Shown: positions 1 to 12,463 of the stretch, piece by piece
Position numbering within the stretch: position 1 is the stretch's first letter
Layout: each line of letters opens with the position of its first letter
Assembly: GCF_964340395.1 (NCBI RefSeq)
Contig: NC_135556.1
Span: 20,063,642-20,123,641 of the forward strand
Direction: 5' to 3'
Length of the DNA: 60,000 nt
Origin: Glandiceps talaboti
Taxonomy: Eukaryota > Hemichordata > Enteropneusta > Spengelidae
The notes under the pieces: generated by a model
Database searches by the model: none
What the model was told of the DNA's origin: nothing
Seen by the model: only the letters and a program-made list of their open reading frames with translations
Translations under genes and position numbers: made by a program

Positions 1-1363
1 TGTTGATAGATCTGATATGAGCAACAATACAATTAATTGTTCCCAGGACTACAATAAAATGTAGAAATATCCACATTCCAATCTGTACATTATTCTAAAA
101 TGCCTTGAAAAAAGTATTTTACAGACATGGCAATGTCTACATAACTAGTTTTGTGGTGTTCGTTGTTGTTGTTATTACACCTGCCGTGACCACATCGCAG
201 ACACTCTGAACACACCTTTTGGTTATTATCTCCTTGATGACTCTAACAAAAAGTATGCATTTATCATGTCAGATATTTAGCCAAGACTGTTATTTAATAG
301 CATAAAATGGACTGATCTTGTAAAATGTATGATGGAATAGATTTTGAACACATGGTATGTTTTTTATATGACCTTAAAGTTCGCCCTTAAAAGTTCAAAC
401 TGATATGAAAAAATGATATGATATGTAAATTATGTTATGAGGAAAATGGTCTGACGATTTTGATATACAGATATGAAATGTTTACTCAAAGTGCTAGTAG
501 GAACATCAAAGTATTTGTGATTCTAAAGTACAATGGAATAATTCAATTATCTTGCCATATGGTAGTGTGTACTAGTAGGGCTGTGATGAAATAATTTGAC
601 CTGACTTGAATACGGAATAACTTATAGAGAGACTACAAAGGCAGGACAAGGTTACACGTTATTTCACCTTGAATTATTTACCCTTAAGTGTTAACAGCAG
701 TTGACAGCTAGGTCACATGACACTAAGTCAACATCATGTGATCTCTGTTTCCATGGCGCCTATAATGGGGTGTGGTGGTTTTCAGAGAGTTTACCATATT
801 GTAACAAAGAGATCGTGATAATAAGTACTACAACTAGTAAAATAGAGATGGTAGGACTTAGACTCAGGTTTTTCAAGAAAAATATATAGTTCAAAGTTTA
901 ATAATCGCACGTTTAATCATTTTATGTGTTGACTTGCATTTAATAGTTTAAAGGTAGAATACATGTGCCTATGGGACAAATTTCCTTGAAAATCTTGAAA
1001 ATCAAAATTTTTCAATTATCTCAAAATCTTACTGTATGGAAGCTTGTTTCAAGTCCTTTTGATATAATAAAAGAAATTTAGGGGTTTCCCCATCTTGTTT
1101 TCAAGGAAATCATCAATCTTCTATTTCCTGTACAAATGTACAGTAATCAGTGGCCATATTGGATTATAAAGTGCCTATATTTTTTGATGTCATTTTGACC
1201 TCAATTTCAAAAAATGTATGGTGACCCAAGATTTTTGTTGTTGATTTTAGCTGAGAATATGAGTTTTCTTGAACAAAGTGACAGCAAAAGTTTAAAGAGT
1301 TTTTATTTCTGAGTTGAATTTTGTGTTAAATTGACTTTTGTGTTTGTCTTGACTTCTTTGCAG
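1..1363 (+). other. Intron of ADCK2-like gene (upstream part)
   Basis: No exon is visible here. The stretch lies directly 5' of an exon with a good acceptor at 1362-1363, so it is read as intron of the same + strand gene. Its right part (about 945-1310) is a minus-oriented copy of an interspersed repeat also found at 34.8 kb and 56.6 kb. The short ORF at 701-889 has no recognisable homology and no splice context. Confidence 0.55.
945..1310 (-). repeat. Interspersed repeat family R1, copy 1
   Basis: Read on the minus strand this segment follows the same order of blocks as 34770-35100 and 56600-57130: a 'cactttgttcaagaaaact' block, a 'tcagctaaaatcaa' block, 'aatccaatatggcc', then 'gattgatgatttccttgaaaa', 'caagatgg' and 'caagcttccata'. 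The three copies differ by many substitutions and small indels, so the family is old. No coding capacity is seen and no terminal repeats were found. The class is unknown. Confidence 0.6.
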
Positions 1364-2240
1364 GGTAAGAGAGTTGCTGAGCTGTTTTTGCACCACACAA
1401 AGTCCCACCAATGTGAAGATGTAGAGAAGTTCAAAGAGGATATGTCAACTTTAGTTAGCAGTGTGACTAAAGATACATTAAATCTTGGAAAGGTTTGCTA
1501 TCAGATACAAACACAAACACAAACTTTAAAAGCTGCACTAGCTGTAACTGGAATCATTTTTTTTATCAAACATTCCCACAATATGTTCACTGAAATTGTT
1601 CAAATACCAATATACAAAAACGTGTATGTTAATTAGAGGTCGATATTATCCAGAAGTAGTACAGTAACAGGTTGAAATTGTGCTTATTTTAGAGTGTGTA
1701 CCCAAAACTCAAATTCATTGGGTTTATTGTACCATATTATGTGTACTGCTACACAAAATCATGTACCCACAGGTGATTTAATACTGTACAATATGTGGAA
1801 TATTACAAGTCAATATATCTAACAAAACGGTTTAAAAAAAACAACAGTTATAGTTGCAGCTAGTACAGCTTTAAAAGAGATAAGACAGGTGTTCATCCAG
1901 AGTGGCGCAATGACAACATAATGTGACAACGTAAATGTAACAGCTGTTGACTTTAGGGTGGTTGGTCTGCTTAATGTGTCCATAGTATACTCATCAAGCA
2001 GTCCATCCATCCTTGAAGTTGCCAGCCCAACATCATTCCAGCCTGTTGAACTAGCCCTATACCGTTATCAAGTGTTGTTTCTACTGTGTTTCTACTGTGT
2101 AAGTGCGCCTGTCAATGTGGCAAATTCCAGTTCAGATAGGCATCACAAGAGGGCGCTGTAGATTTGGCAAAGTGATGGCTAAAATTTTCACCATTGGCCA
2201 CAGATTGTATGGCTATTTATGAAGTAATGATTGAAATAAA

Positions 2241-2316
<76 letters not shown>

Positions 2317-2356
2317 TGTGTGTGTGTGTGTGCATGCGTGCGTGCATGCGTGCATG

Positions 2357-2397
<41 letters not shown>

Positions 2398-3700
2398 CCA
2401 AGGATCAAAATATATATTTCAGTATGATCCATGAAATAATGGTAAAACTGAAACATGAAAGATTGTTGTGATTTCTTGTACAGATTCAAGTTGGTATACT
2501 CATGCATGATGTGTTCAACATACTACGACAACACAAGGTAAGAGTCTAGTCCTCCAACCTACTTGCAGGGTCAGTACAGGGTTGGTAACGATAGTCTGAT
2601 GTTTGCTGTGTTGAAGTAGACTCATTTTATCATATATCTGCAAAGAATAAAAGAATCCACAGTTACTTCAATAGTTACTGCTGATTGTAACAGGCATCCT
2701 ATTTAGTTTCTTAGGACTGCATTACATCAGGCAAGAACTTTCACCTCTTCAATAATAATGTATGATTTTCTGGTTCCAAGATGCATTGCATGAAATTACA
2801 TTGACCTCTTCAGATGCAGATGATTTTACAAAACAACAAAGAACAAAGAGTAAACACTATCAACGGCAGAGAAGGATTTTACTGCTAAACCCAAGATACG
2901 GTCAGATGATAACCATCCCCTGAGTAGCACCAAACTCCCCTGTGCATACAAAATACATGTACATGGTGTTGTATGGGCATCTTGGAACTGGCAACAGGTC
3001 TATTGTAGCTAGTCTAGTACTAGTTCCTGACGACCGTGTTCTGATGTACAGTATGTTATCTTCACACATTAAACATTAGTATTGTGTGAAGATAACGCAG
3101 TGTACATCAGAACACAATCGTCAGGAACTCGACTAATTATAGCCACCATTCCCTTTGGCTTTCATTCTTCAAATTGATGTAATTGAAACCATGGACTGGT
3201 AAGTGAATTGTCACATGACATACTTTCCCCTGATGCTTACATGTCACTATCAAGTTTGTAATCTACCAGTTATTATCTAAGTGGTGACATTTATTGCCTG
3301 ATGTAATATGGTAACACATGATAAACTCAGTGATGTGCTTTCTACAATCAACAAAATTCATTTGCCCAACTGCAGTAGACATGATGTATTTGTATATATG
3401 TGTACTGTACATGTCACACTATCCTTGCCAACCCTGCAATAATTAGTAAGTGCCACTGTGAGGTATAAATCAATGCATAGATTCATTACCACCTTTACCT
3501 GTATAGAAATCATGTCTTTAACATACGCTCTTGGAACATCTATTTTTTTTTTCACTTGTTTTGTCCCACAGGTGAAATTAGAGAGTAACTTTGCTTCAAT
3601 GTTGTTGGCCATCATGGTACTAGAGGGTCTAGGTAGATCTCTCAATCCCAAGCTTGATATTATGCAGTCAGCCAGGGCAGTCTTACTACCAACACTGTAA
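1364..3700 (+). CDS. ADCK2: ADCK2-like UbiB/ABC1 family atypical kinase, last three coding exons (5' part outside window)
   Basis: Three exons join in frame at phase-0 introns: 1364-1492 (43 codons, starts GKRVAELFLHH), 2484-2537 (18 codons, IQVGILMHDVFNILRQHK) and 3572-3700 (42 codons plus TAA). Acceptors are 'ctttgcag', 'cttgtacag' and 'gtcccacag'; donors are AAG|GTTTGC and AAG|GTAAGA. The last exon reads VKLESNFASMLLAIMVLEGLGRS and LNPKLDIMQSARAVLLPTL, the hallmark C-terminal end of ABC1/UbiB-family proteins (a hydrophobic VLEGLGRSL-P patch after the kinase-like core). The preceding residues fit ADCK2 better than ADCK1 or ADCK5 from memory of the families. ADCK2 is a mitochondrial protein linked to coenzyme Q and lipid metabolism. 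The kinase core with its nucleotide-binding motifs is not in the window. A search of the ~103 visible residues would settle which ADCK paralogue this is. Confidence 0.78.
2243..2398. repeat. (TG)n followed by (TGTC)n compound microsatellite
   Basis: An almost pure TG run from about 2243 to 2330 passes through TGCA/TGCG interruptions into nine or so TGTC units ending near 2398. It lies in the ADCK2-like intron about 85 nt upstream of the acceptor of the exon at 2484. ORFs over it are low-complexity artefacts. Confidence 0.95.
3001..3147. repeat. Foldback (inverted repeat) element in ADCK2-like intron
   Basis: The left arm (about 3022-3069) and right arm (3083-3129) are near-perfect reverse complements: 'agttcctgacgaccgtgttc' on the left faces 'gaacacaatcgtcaggaact' on the right, with a loop of about 13 nt. 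Weaker pairing extends out to about 3001 and 3147. A second, outer inverted pair, 'ctggttccaagatgc' (near 2770) and 'gcatcttggaactgg' (near 2977), lies just upstream. It could be a small MITE or a structured intronic RNA; no target-site duplication was identified. Confidence 0.75.
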
Positions 3701-4690
3701 ACTATCGCTTGCTTGAAATATTCTGTCATTTTGCTCAGAAAGCATTCTAATTCAACCATCCTCTTCAGTAGCTTAGATTTGTTGCACAGTTTGTCACATG
3801 GCATAGAATATCACTACTACTTAGTAAAACTAGTTGTTTCTCTGTTTCATGAAAGATATATATTCCAGCGTTAGTTTGGCCTCACCTTCTCTATATTGCC
3901 AACTCCTTCATTCTGTGCACAAATTGTAGTTGTATCTCCATATCCTGTGACTCCGAAACAAACCATGAGCATGCAAGTGTTGTTAACTTTCATGCCATCA
4001 GTTAGTCTTGTCTAATTATGTATAAGTTTAATGGAAAGAAATCAGTTTGCAGAGGATATCAGAATAAGGTGTTAGTGTATATGTGTAGGCAGCATTTAGA
4101 GCTAGTAAGCTTAAGAGAAAAACTTTTCAATAGCAAATTATCGAAGATCATAAAATGATGAGACACATTTGTGAAAGGAAGTTATAGTGTAGAAGAGTAG
4201 TTGATGAGTTGTTTTAAGGTTATCTACAGCAATTGAGTATTGATAGGCCTGAAATGACCTGATTTTGATCCAGTTTTAGATGTAACACGAATTGAAAACA
4301 TGACAACAAATGTAGGTCACCATTTTTCAGAAATCAAGTTAGTTTGGAAGTGTCCTTCCAACCCTCTGACGTACATGCTGTAGATGACGATACTGTCGTT
4401 TCATTTTTGTAAGTTTTTTAGTCGAAGACCATGCTATTATGGAAATATTGAAATATTTGATATCTGCTTGACATTGATCTTTGTCCTGCTTGATAAGAGA
4501 AAGAGTCTTTCTCTATGCCTGCCACTAATTGGTGTGGCAGTTTATATCTGCTTGATACAAAGTTTCAGCTGTTTTGACTTAAAAGATGCTGCAAACAGAA
4601 TTTGACTTTTTCCAAAGTGTTGATTGTTCTGTTATTGTGTATCTCTATTATGGTTCAAATGAAATAAAACTTAATTACTTAAAATTTGAC
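3701..4690 (+). other. Likely 3' UTR of the ADCK2-like gene
   Basis: No ORF with homology follows the TAA at 3698-3700. The first good AATAAA on this strand with a GT-rich downstream element is at 4663-4668, which would give a 3' UTR of about 1 kb. This assignment rests on signals only. Confidence 0.4.
4663..4668 (+). terminator. Candidate poly(A) signal (AATAAA) for the ADCK2-like gene
   Basis: AATAAA is followed 25-100 nt downstream by a long TG-rich tract (4692-4772), a textbook GU-rich downstream element. It lies about 960 nt after the stop codon. Confidence 0.4.
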
Positions 4691-4691
4691 T

Positions 4692-4811
4692 TTGTGTGTG
4701 TGTGTATGTGTGTGTGTATGTGTATGTGTATGTGTGTGTGTGTGTGTATGTGTGTGTGTGTGTGTGTGTGTGTTTACACACAAACCAGTGTGTGTCTGTG
4801 TGTGTCTATTT
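4692..4811. repeat. (TG)n microsatellite with TATG interruptions
   Basis: TG dinucleotides with regularly spaced TATG variants run from about 4692 to 4772, and weaker TG-rich sequence continues to about 4811. Confidence 0.93.
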
Positions 4812-4859
4812 GCCTATCGACCAACCCACACCCTGCCTTTTAGGAAGAAGCTTCCTAAC

Positions 4860-7275
4860 AGGAGCATGACAAGGAAGGTTTTCAGATAACATATCCATAT
4901 TGTTGCCAATAGAAAATAAACATTTGTATTTTACGAAGATTAGAAAAGTCATGCATTTACAGATGACAATCGGAGACATTCAAAGGCGACCTTTTTGTGC
5001 CAGTCACGACCTGACAGCCCAAACTTTTCTTTGGTGCCAAAATGATTTTCAAAACCTAGCGCCCTCTACGACCTGTTTGGAAAATTAGTATGTCACGATA
5101 GATTTTGAAAAATTACTGTCAACTATGATAACATCATATAGTCCGTTTTAACATCATAGTTCGTATCATGGCGAAAATATCACTTTTTGCAGATATTTGG
5201 AACCTTCATAAAAACAAAGGTGCATTGTCCCCCCCCCCCCGACTTCTATTGTTATTTCTAAGGCATCAAGACTTAAAGTACGATTATTTAATTGAAACAT
5301 CACCAACATGCACACGCACATTTGAATTTTTTTCTTTTTTTAACTTACTTCCCAGCCCATCATTTTAAAGGTTTTGTATAGCTTAAAAGGGGCTGCAAAA
5401 GAAATGTAGAACCTCGTATTTATAGAAAAGACAAAAGATTGGACAGTTTATCCATTGGGGCGGTGTTCGGACGCAGCGTTTCTGTACTGTATTTAAAGGT
5501 TGAAGCTGTAATGTTACTATTCATTTCTCACTGTATTATATACATTGGGAGGATTAGAAATTGTATTTTATCAATACAAGAATGTACAGCGCTATATTTG
5601 TTTATATGACCTGAAGAGACTTCAGCAGAACCTTTCTTTTGTGTGATAGGCTGGTTACTGGAAAGACAACAGAATATAAAGTTCGGCCTCTAGGAGCGCT
5701 GTTCAGTAGCAGCAGTAGTCTACAGGGCTGGGATGGGCAGCAGACTGTAAAATACGTCGTGTCGCTCCGCCCTCACCGGCTGGAGAAATCTTGGCCCTGT
5801 CACGGCGTACGTAACTTTCAGTTAAAAATGGTCGGATGCCCTATTTATTTCCCCATAGTATTCTCACATGACAGGAGTATAAAGCTGATGATACATGGTG
5901 TACAATTTTCATTAATTACCCAAAACATCCCCATTTTAACTGCAACTAGAGAATGAACATTTGTAGTTTACCTATATACGATAAAAATCATGATAATACT
6001 CAAGGACATCCATAGAAGCCCTTATATGTAAAGTAATACATGTATTTATATACGGTTAGAGGATTTTACAGTCGTGATCAATGATGTGCAAGTTTCCGTA
6101 TATAATTTACCCTAGGCATCTAAGAATGTGATTCCATTTAATCCCGGCGATGTAAGGCTAAAAAACACAGTAGCTTTCTGTATACCTAAAGCCATATGTT
6201 GATATATAATACGGTTAGCTATGTTACCTATTCACCAACCTATCTGAAGCCGAACGCTCACTTGTCAATCTCAGCTTCAGACATCGGTGACATGACATCA
6301 GTCTCAAAAATATTACTAGGTTGGAATATTTTTTTATTACGAATTCACCAGTATAGCATGCAGTTATAAATTATATTTATGATAGGGAAAATCACCGTGT
6401 TTGACCTGAAATGGCCATAATATAATCTTGGAATAGGACAATTTTTAAACTGTGAGGGCGCCATTCATTTTATAAGCATGTTTCACATGGTTTCCTCAAG
6501 TTCTAAGGGTGCCTAAGTTATCACATCACATGCCTTTCCCCCCCTACACAACAACAAAGTAAATAGTAAAATACAATGAAAATAAACATAACAGTGGATC
6601 TACAGCCGCTAGGACACTTTTTTGACATTATGATGTATACACAGTATACACAAGCTTAATATTGAGGGAATTGTAATGAAGCTATGGTTATATTGGCTGT
6701 TATTCAAATTCTAATGATCTACATAAAGGGTATTTGTTTAAGTTAAAGTGTCACGATATGAAATGAAAAAAATGTTGGATCATCACAAAAACATAAATAT
6801 GCGGTAGCGTACTTTGCTACGTCAATAAATTAAATATCTTAACTAGGATATCACTAGTCTGTAAGATACGACGTGTCGACACCTATAGCACTCACCGAAA
6901 GGTGTCGACCGATGCGTGAGGGCGCTCTGTCACTGCGTATACCGTGACAGACTGACTGAGATATCAGACAGAATGGATATCAAGCATTCGTGACAGAAAA
7001 TCTACAAAATATGAACTGAAGAGAGAGATCAAAAATGAAGTTTATACAAAACCTTATGAAAGGTCAAGAAATAGTTGGTAGATTTACTTGCGAGCTTGAC
7101 GACCCAGAACACTAGAAAATACGAAAAATAATCAAAATGTACAAAAATATAACAGCAACTCAGATACTGCGAGTCCAAAATAAGATTCTAATTAATACAG
7201 GGTTTGACAACTAGTCTAAACGCTAAGCAATGACCATGGTCTATATACGACTATGCTCATCTGACCGGTCCCTTA
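4860..7275. other. Intergenic stretch, no supported gene
   Basis: The 105-residue ORF at 5639-5956 has no domain, no splice context and no homology I recognise. The stretch contains AGAGGGCGC-type motifs at 5058-5067, 6454-6462 and 6918-6926. A C10 run lies near 5231. Nothing else structured was seen. Confidence 0.5.
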
Positions 7276-7485
7276 GGCTGCATTCACAAATAATGTGAGG
7301 GGGTCGGAGGAATCATGACAAAATTAGATTTTTTTCAAGCCCCCCCCCCCTTATAACCCAAAAAATTCAGATCCCCCCCTCCACATGGTCAGAAATTTTC
7401 AACACCCCCCCCCACACACATTTATTTTCATAACATATATATAGCCACACACATACACATGTGTACACACACACACACACACACA

Positions 7486-7517
<32 letters not shown>

Positions 7518-9407
7518 CCTAAATACATACATACATACATACATACATACATACATACATACATACATTGTCTCTAATGTAATTGCATGAACATGTATAC
7601 ATTTGGAATCTCCAGATTTTACTCATTTGCACAGACTTTAACATTACTTGAGTGTATATTGAAGCTGAACACAGGGTAATTAATGTTAGTTGTTTTTTTA
7701 TACAGCCTGAACTTGTGTGTACATGTTTTGCACCCTTCTTTGTTAAAAGGCTGTCAAATTTTGACATGATTTTTAGTTCTCCAGTTTCACTAATGTTTTT
7801 TGGCTGAACAGTGCTGAATTATTTTTTAAAGCCATACTCCTACCCTGTTCACAAATTTACATGGATACTTTCCAATATTATTTTTGCATAGTGTTTTTAA
7901 AATTAATGGATCTAGAGACAATTAGACTACTGTACAGTCTTTTGCAAACAGCATATACAAATTTGCAATCAATATAAAAAAATACATGTAAACTTTTAAA
8001 ATAGGGCAACTCTGTCCTTTAAGCCAAACACTGACAGTCTTGTATGTATTCCAAGCAAATAAATACACACCATGGTAGCTATGATGCAGATCCATGGAAA
8101 TAACAGATAAAATGGTGGCCATTATTGTATATAATGTTTCAGTTTGCAACAATTCTTTTGTAATTGACTGTCTCTTTGTACAACTATTCATCAATTCTTC
8201 TGGTCTTCCATGTTGTTGCTCTCCGGCCTGATCTTGTATACATATAAATTTCACTCTCACTGACTTCAGGTGACCCAAACTCCCTTTCCACTATATCTGA
8301 GTCAGATGAATCATTGCAGTAGACGGTTGCAGAGACTAGACAAAATCATGTTGCTGAGGGGTTATTTTAAATATTGCCTTGTTTTTTATGTATTTTAAAA
8401 TTTCATATATTGTATTGTTTTATTTTTTTGGATAGGAGAAAGTTTCACTCAATAGTACTACACAATGAGCTCTGTATCTCTAGACATTTTAGATGAGCCT
8501 AATTTGCAAAGACTATTAGTCCGTGTGGTTATTAGCCCTATGAAGGGTCTCAACAACAATCTTATTTGTAACTATGTATTTGTATTAGTATAAACCTGTT
8601 GATCCACCACCACCAACCAAATATCAGTCACAGCCTGACAGGCTATTTATACTCATTTCACATTTATCAAAATGTGCCTTCAGATGCAGAGCTTGATGTC
8701 CTTTGCTCAAAACTTTCAATAATCAATCAGGTACAAATGGATAACAAATAATTAAGGGATGGTGCAAATTTAACTTTAAACGATTAAACGATTTAATTTT
8801 TACAAAATTTATTTATATTTATACATTTTTTATTTACCAGTTTACAGTCATTTTACAAATATAAATTGTAAGAAATGTCACAAGTACTTTCTGCCTGAAA
8901 TCATCATAAAGGATTTTATATACATGTTTCTTTGGAAGAGTTTTATTTATCATTGTTATTTATTTATTTATCTATTTATTTATGTAGTTCAAGATAGTTC
9001 AAAACGTTTATTTAAAAGATTAAAATTCACTTCAGGACAGTTGAACATGCCATCAGCCGATGTCGACTATGATAAATAGTGCAATGTTATGAAATTGTCC
9101 ATAGACTATGTCATACTCATTTTGCAGTGATTTTGGGCTATCTATATTGCGCAGTCTCTTCCTGTGCTCATTTTACAGTTGGTTTAATAGTTGTGATCAA
9201 CAATGGGCGAGATAAGCAACTCAACACACACTTAAGTTATTAAAAAGACATTGGGTATCTCAAAATGTGTTTTCATCATTATTATATTTTTAGGCCCCCC
9301 CCCAACCCACTAAAAATTTTCAAGTCCCCCCTCCACCATCCTCCAAATTTTCAAGTCCCCCCCCCTCAATTCCTCCGACCCCCCTCCCGTTATTTGTGAA
9401 TGCAGCC
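7276..9407. mobile_element. Non-autonomous DNA transposon-like element with TIRs and TTA target duplication (Harbinger-like by TSD)
   Basis: The left end reads GGCTGCATTCACAAATAA and the right end is its exact reverse complement. The similarity then continues through a G-rich 'gggggtcggaggaat' block, giving TIRs of about 38-40 bp. Both ends are bordered by TTA (7273-7275 and 9408-9410), a 3-bp duplication of the TWA type known for PIF/Harbinger elements. Just inside each end are C-run and 'attttcaa' repeats, also in inverted orientation. The 2.1-kb interior is AT-rich and holds a CATA microsatellite. The longest internal ORF (118 residues, minus, 7922-8278) does not resemble a transposase. 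The superfamily assignment rests on the 3-bp duplication alone. Confidence 0.72.
7441..7567. repeat. (CA)n/(CATA)n microsatellite inside the TIR element
   Basis: CACA repeats pass into about 24 CATA (ACAT) units, broken once near 7517. Confidence 0.93.
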
Positions 9408-9499
9408 TTAGTTCAATATGAGGTAGGGATACGGTTATTTCCTTCGTATATTGTCGTTTTTTTGTTTGATTAATTTGTTTGTTATTTTTCATTAATTTT

Positions 9500-10580
9500 C
9501 CTTTTGGCATCCCATCCGCGCTGCCACATCCCACTGCTACAGCATCCCACCACTGCCACCACTGTACTGTGATATCAGAATATATCAATCAAACTGCTGC
9601 TGCTGACAACTATGCGGTGAATCAATTGTTATATGTGATGTGAGCAGAGGAATGGGTCTCACAGTAAAATATTGGGGATAATATGGTGTTGTGGGACTCA
9701 ACTTCGGTCTCGGCAATGTCGGCAGTAATAATATAATAATGTTGGGTTCTTATAATTTTTATATAGCGCTTTCCCACACCGTGCTCAAAGCGCTTTACAA
9801 TTATTACCCCTGGCTCGGAGCAGAACGGCACAACGGCCCTTTAGTCTTCCTCAACTCCCCAGGGAGCATACAATCCATTGCAGCCATTTAAGCACATAGG
9901 ATTAAAGCCTTCACATAGCAACCTACATCCTACCAGGTCCCCAATTGTACAGCTGGGTTGACTGAGGCACAGTTGTGGTTCAAATCTTGCCCAAGTGCTT
10001 AGCCACTCAGAAACAAACAGCAGGCAGCGACAGGGCTCGAACCTGCAACCTGTAGATTCCAAGCCGGTCACGCACGCGGTGACCCATCATGACTCCACAG
10101 TACAGTGTGTCCATCTTGTCTTTGGACGTTCTGGCCTTCAGCTTTGTTAGTTTCCAAACAAGGGAATTGGTTATTGCAGTGCCTTCACATAAATTCATTG
10201 CGATAGTAGTTGGCCTTTAAAAAGATCGACGTGGTGGTAGCATATCGCAGTCCGTGATTTTGGGAGTCGTGTCCCTTTTCACGTCTGGCAGCATTTTAAC
10301 CCAATGGCGTGTACATTTTTGAAATAATTGAACAGGAGGAGTATCATGTTTTAGAGAAGGCAATTTAGGGAGGGCTGCTTTCTAGACAACGGAAGCGGGA
10401 TACGGTCACATTTTAAGCACCAGACTAGGCGTGGTATCCCCGGCCCTCCCCTTTATGATTTGAAGGCTCCCTGAAATAAATTTAATTCCATATTTCTTTG
10501 ATGAACCCCCAATAATAATAACAATGATCGGTGACGTTCGCTTTTAAAGCCTGGACACAGAAGTCGTCGTGTTTTCTTTC
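9500..10580 (-). repeat. Longer repeat containing SINE-A copy 1
   Basis: This segment is similar in order and orientation to 33597-34430. Both start with 'cccactgctac' and 'catcccaccactgcca' blocks, contain the SINE-A body, and continue past the SINE head through 'catgttt', 'gagggaggg', 'ggccctccc' and 'agcctggaca' blocks. The similarity therefore exceeds the SINE itself and marks two members of a larger repeat of about 0.9-1.1 kb, or a SINE-containing segment that was copied. Confidence 0.55.
9721..10095 (-). mobile_element. tRNA-derived SINE (family A), copy 1
   Basis: On the minus strand the head near 10095 looks like a tRNA: 'gtgaccggcttggaatctac' leads to a B-box-like 'ggttcgagcc' near 10035. 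The body includes 'gggcaagatttgaaccaca' and 'cctggtaggatgtaggttgc'. The 3' tail is 'aaagcgctttgagcacg', then 'gggaaagcgctatataaaaa', ending in AT-rich sequence. Other copies lie at 33790-34165, 47083-47190, 47268-47460 and 54297-54540. This is the best preserved copy. Confidence 0.75.
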
Positions 10581-10589
10581 TAAATGCTG

Positions 10590-11682
10590 TTAATACATAT
10601 AGCTTCAAACCGTAAACTGCTGCGGATATCCACTTATATAGTTGACGTGATTTATATATAATATACTAACAATTGCAACAATAAGCTGGATCAATTTGCT
10701 GTAATTGTATGCCCCAACAAAGCAAGTTTACTACTGTACTGCCTTGAATACCAATCAATACATGTCTGACACATGTCAGGCTGTAAAAATATACTGTAAA
10801 ACGTCGTGCCAGTTCAATTGACATCATTCAGTAGACGTGAATAATGGCATGCCACTTGCCATGGTAATACAAGTAATTGATGTCTATACATTTTGTATGT
10901 GACGAGAACTAGTACTGTGTTGAACATGTCACAAACAGTACAGCAAGGGTCCTCAGATCGATCCTCTATGTTATGTCAGAATCCCACCACAATTCAATTC
11001 TTTTAAATACGATGGGGTTTTTTTTTGGTCCAGGAGTGCTTTTCCCCAAACCGAGTCAAAGATCAGTGAGCCTGATCACAAGGTTTCATAATGAAATGGA
11101 CACCATAAAGATAACACACAAACATCCCTTACACCATGTAGACCATGTATTTAGTTAATGATATTAAAACAGTAACTACTATACAAGGTATCATCTGTTG
11201 AAGTTCAAACTAAATCTACGGTCAGCAGCCAGTGAAAGTTGGTAGAATCTGTTAAAGTAGTGTGCATGCTGTTATTGTTTATATCATTAACTAAATACAG
11301 ACTCGCTGATCTTGACTCACTTTGGGGAAATGCACTGTAAATATGTCGTATCTTTATAGACCGGGTAATGCACGACATATATCTACTGGTATAGATGAAG
11401 GACCTAATAATACCAGGGTATCCGGACAGCTACCGGACAGCTAGTTGTAGGGTATATGGCTATACACAGATTGTATTCACATATAGAACTTTACACATTG
11501 TGATTCAGTGTTTAGATATTCATTCAGTTCTTGCATAATCATATGTAGATCCTTGTATTTTGTACTTTATGCTGATAATTATGTATCAGTTAGGCGAAAC
11601 TCTACAAGGTCTTTATAGTTCTATAGCAGATACATCCCAATTTGTATTGACTTGCTCATTACCATAAGATGTACATCGTCAC
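10590..11682. other. Intergenic stretch, no supported gene
   Basis: Only short ORFs without recognisable domains occur (for example 10973-11158). No repeat structure was seen. Confidence 0.5.
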
Positions 11683-12015
11683 CGCCGCCGCCGCCACCAC
11701 CACCACCACCACCACCACCACCACCACCACCACCACCACCACCACCACCACCACCACCACCACCACCACCACCACCACCACCACTGTCACCATAACCACC
11801 ACCACTACCATCACCACCACCACTGCCACCACCACCACCACCATCGCCGCCGCCGCCGCCGCCACCACCACCACCACCACCACCACCACTATCACCACCA
11901 CCGCTGCCACCATAACCATCACCACCACCACCACACTATCATCATCACCATCACCACCATCACCACCGCCACCATAACCATCATCACCACCACCACCACC
12001 ACCACCACCACCACT

Positions 12016-12055
<40 letters not shown>

Positions 12056-12463
12056 CCACCACCACCACCACCACCACCACCACCACCACCACCACTGCCA
12101 CCATAACCATCACCATCACCACCACCACCACCACCACCACCACTATCATCATCATCGTCATCATCATCATCATCACCACCACCACAACAACCACAACCAC
12201 TGCCACCATAACCATCACCACCACCACACTATCATCATCACCATCACCACCACCACCACCACCACCACCACCACTGCCACCATAACCACCACCACTGCAT
12301 GCCACCATAACCATCACCATCACCACCACCACCACCACCACCACCACTATCATCATCATCATCATCACCACCACCACCACCACCACCACCATCACCACCA
12401 CCACCACAACCACCATCACCACCACCACCACCACCACCACCACCACCACCACCACCACCACCA
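11683..12463. repeat. Long CAC/ATC/GCC trinucleotide array
   Basis: About 780 bp are built almost entirely from trinucleotides: CAC blocks, ATC blocks, a CGC/CCG block, and recurring 'ctgccaccataaccatcacc' segments that show a higher-order pattern. The ORFs across it (poly-Thr, poly-Val, poly-Gly) are by-products of the array. There is no flanking coding sequence, splice site or start context to suggest a real protein. Confidence 0.95.

Noticed and set aside
3358-3804. 148-codon minus-strand ORF overlapping the last ADCK2-like exon
   Set aside because: It is antisense to a clearly recognisable coding exon and has no features of its own.
5639-5956. 105-codon ORF as a gene
   Set aside because: No domain, splice signal or compositional shift; expected length for chance ORFs in 60 kb.
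9310-9588. 92-codon minus-strand ORF at the right end of the 7.3-9.4-kb element as a transposase remnant
   Set aside because: It covers the C-rich TIR and contains no catalytic or DNA-binding motif.
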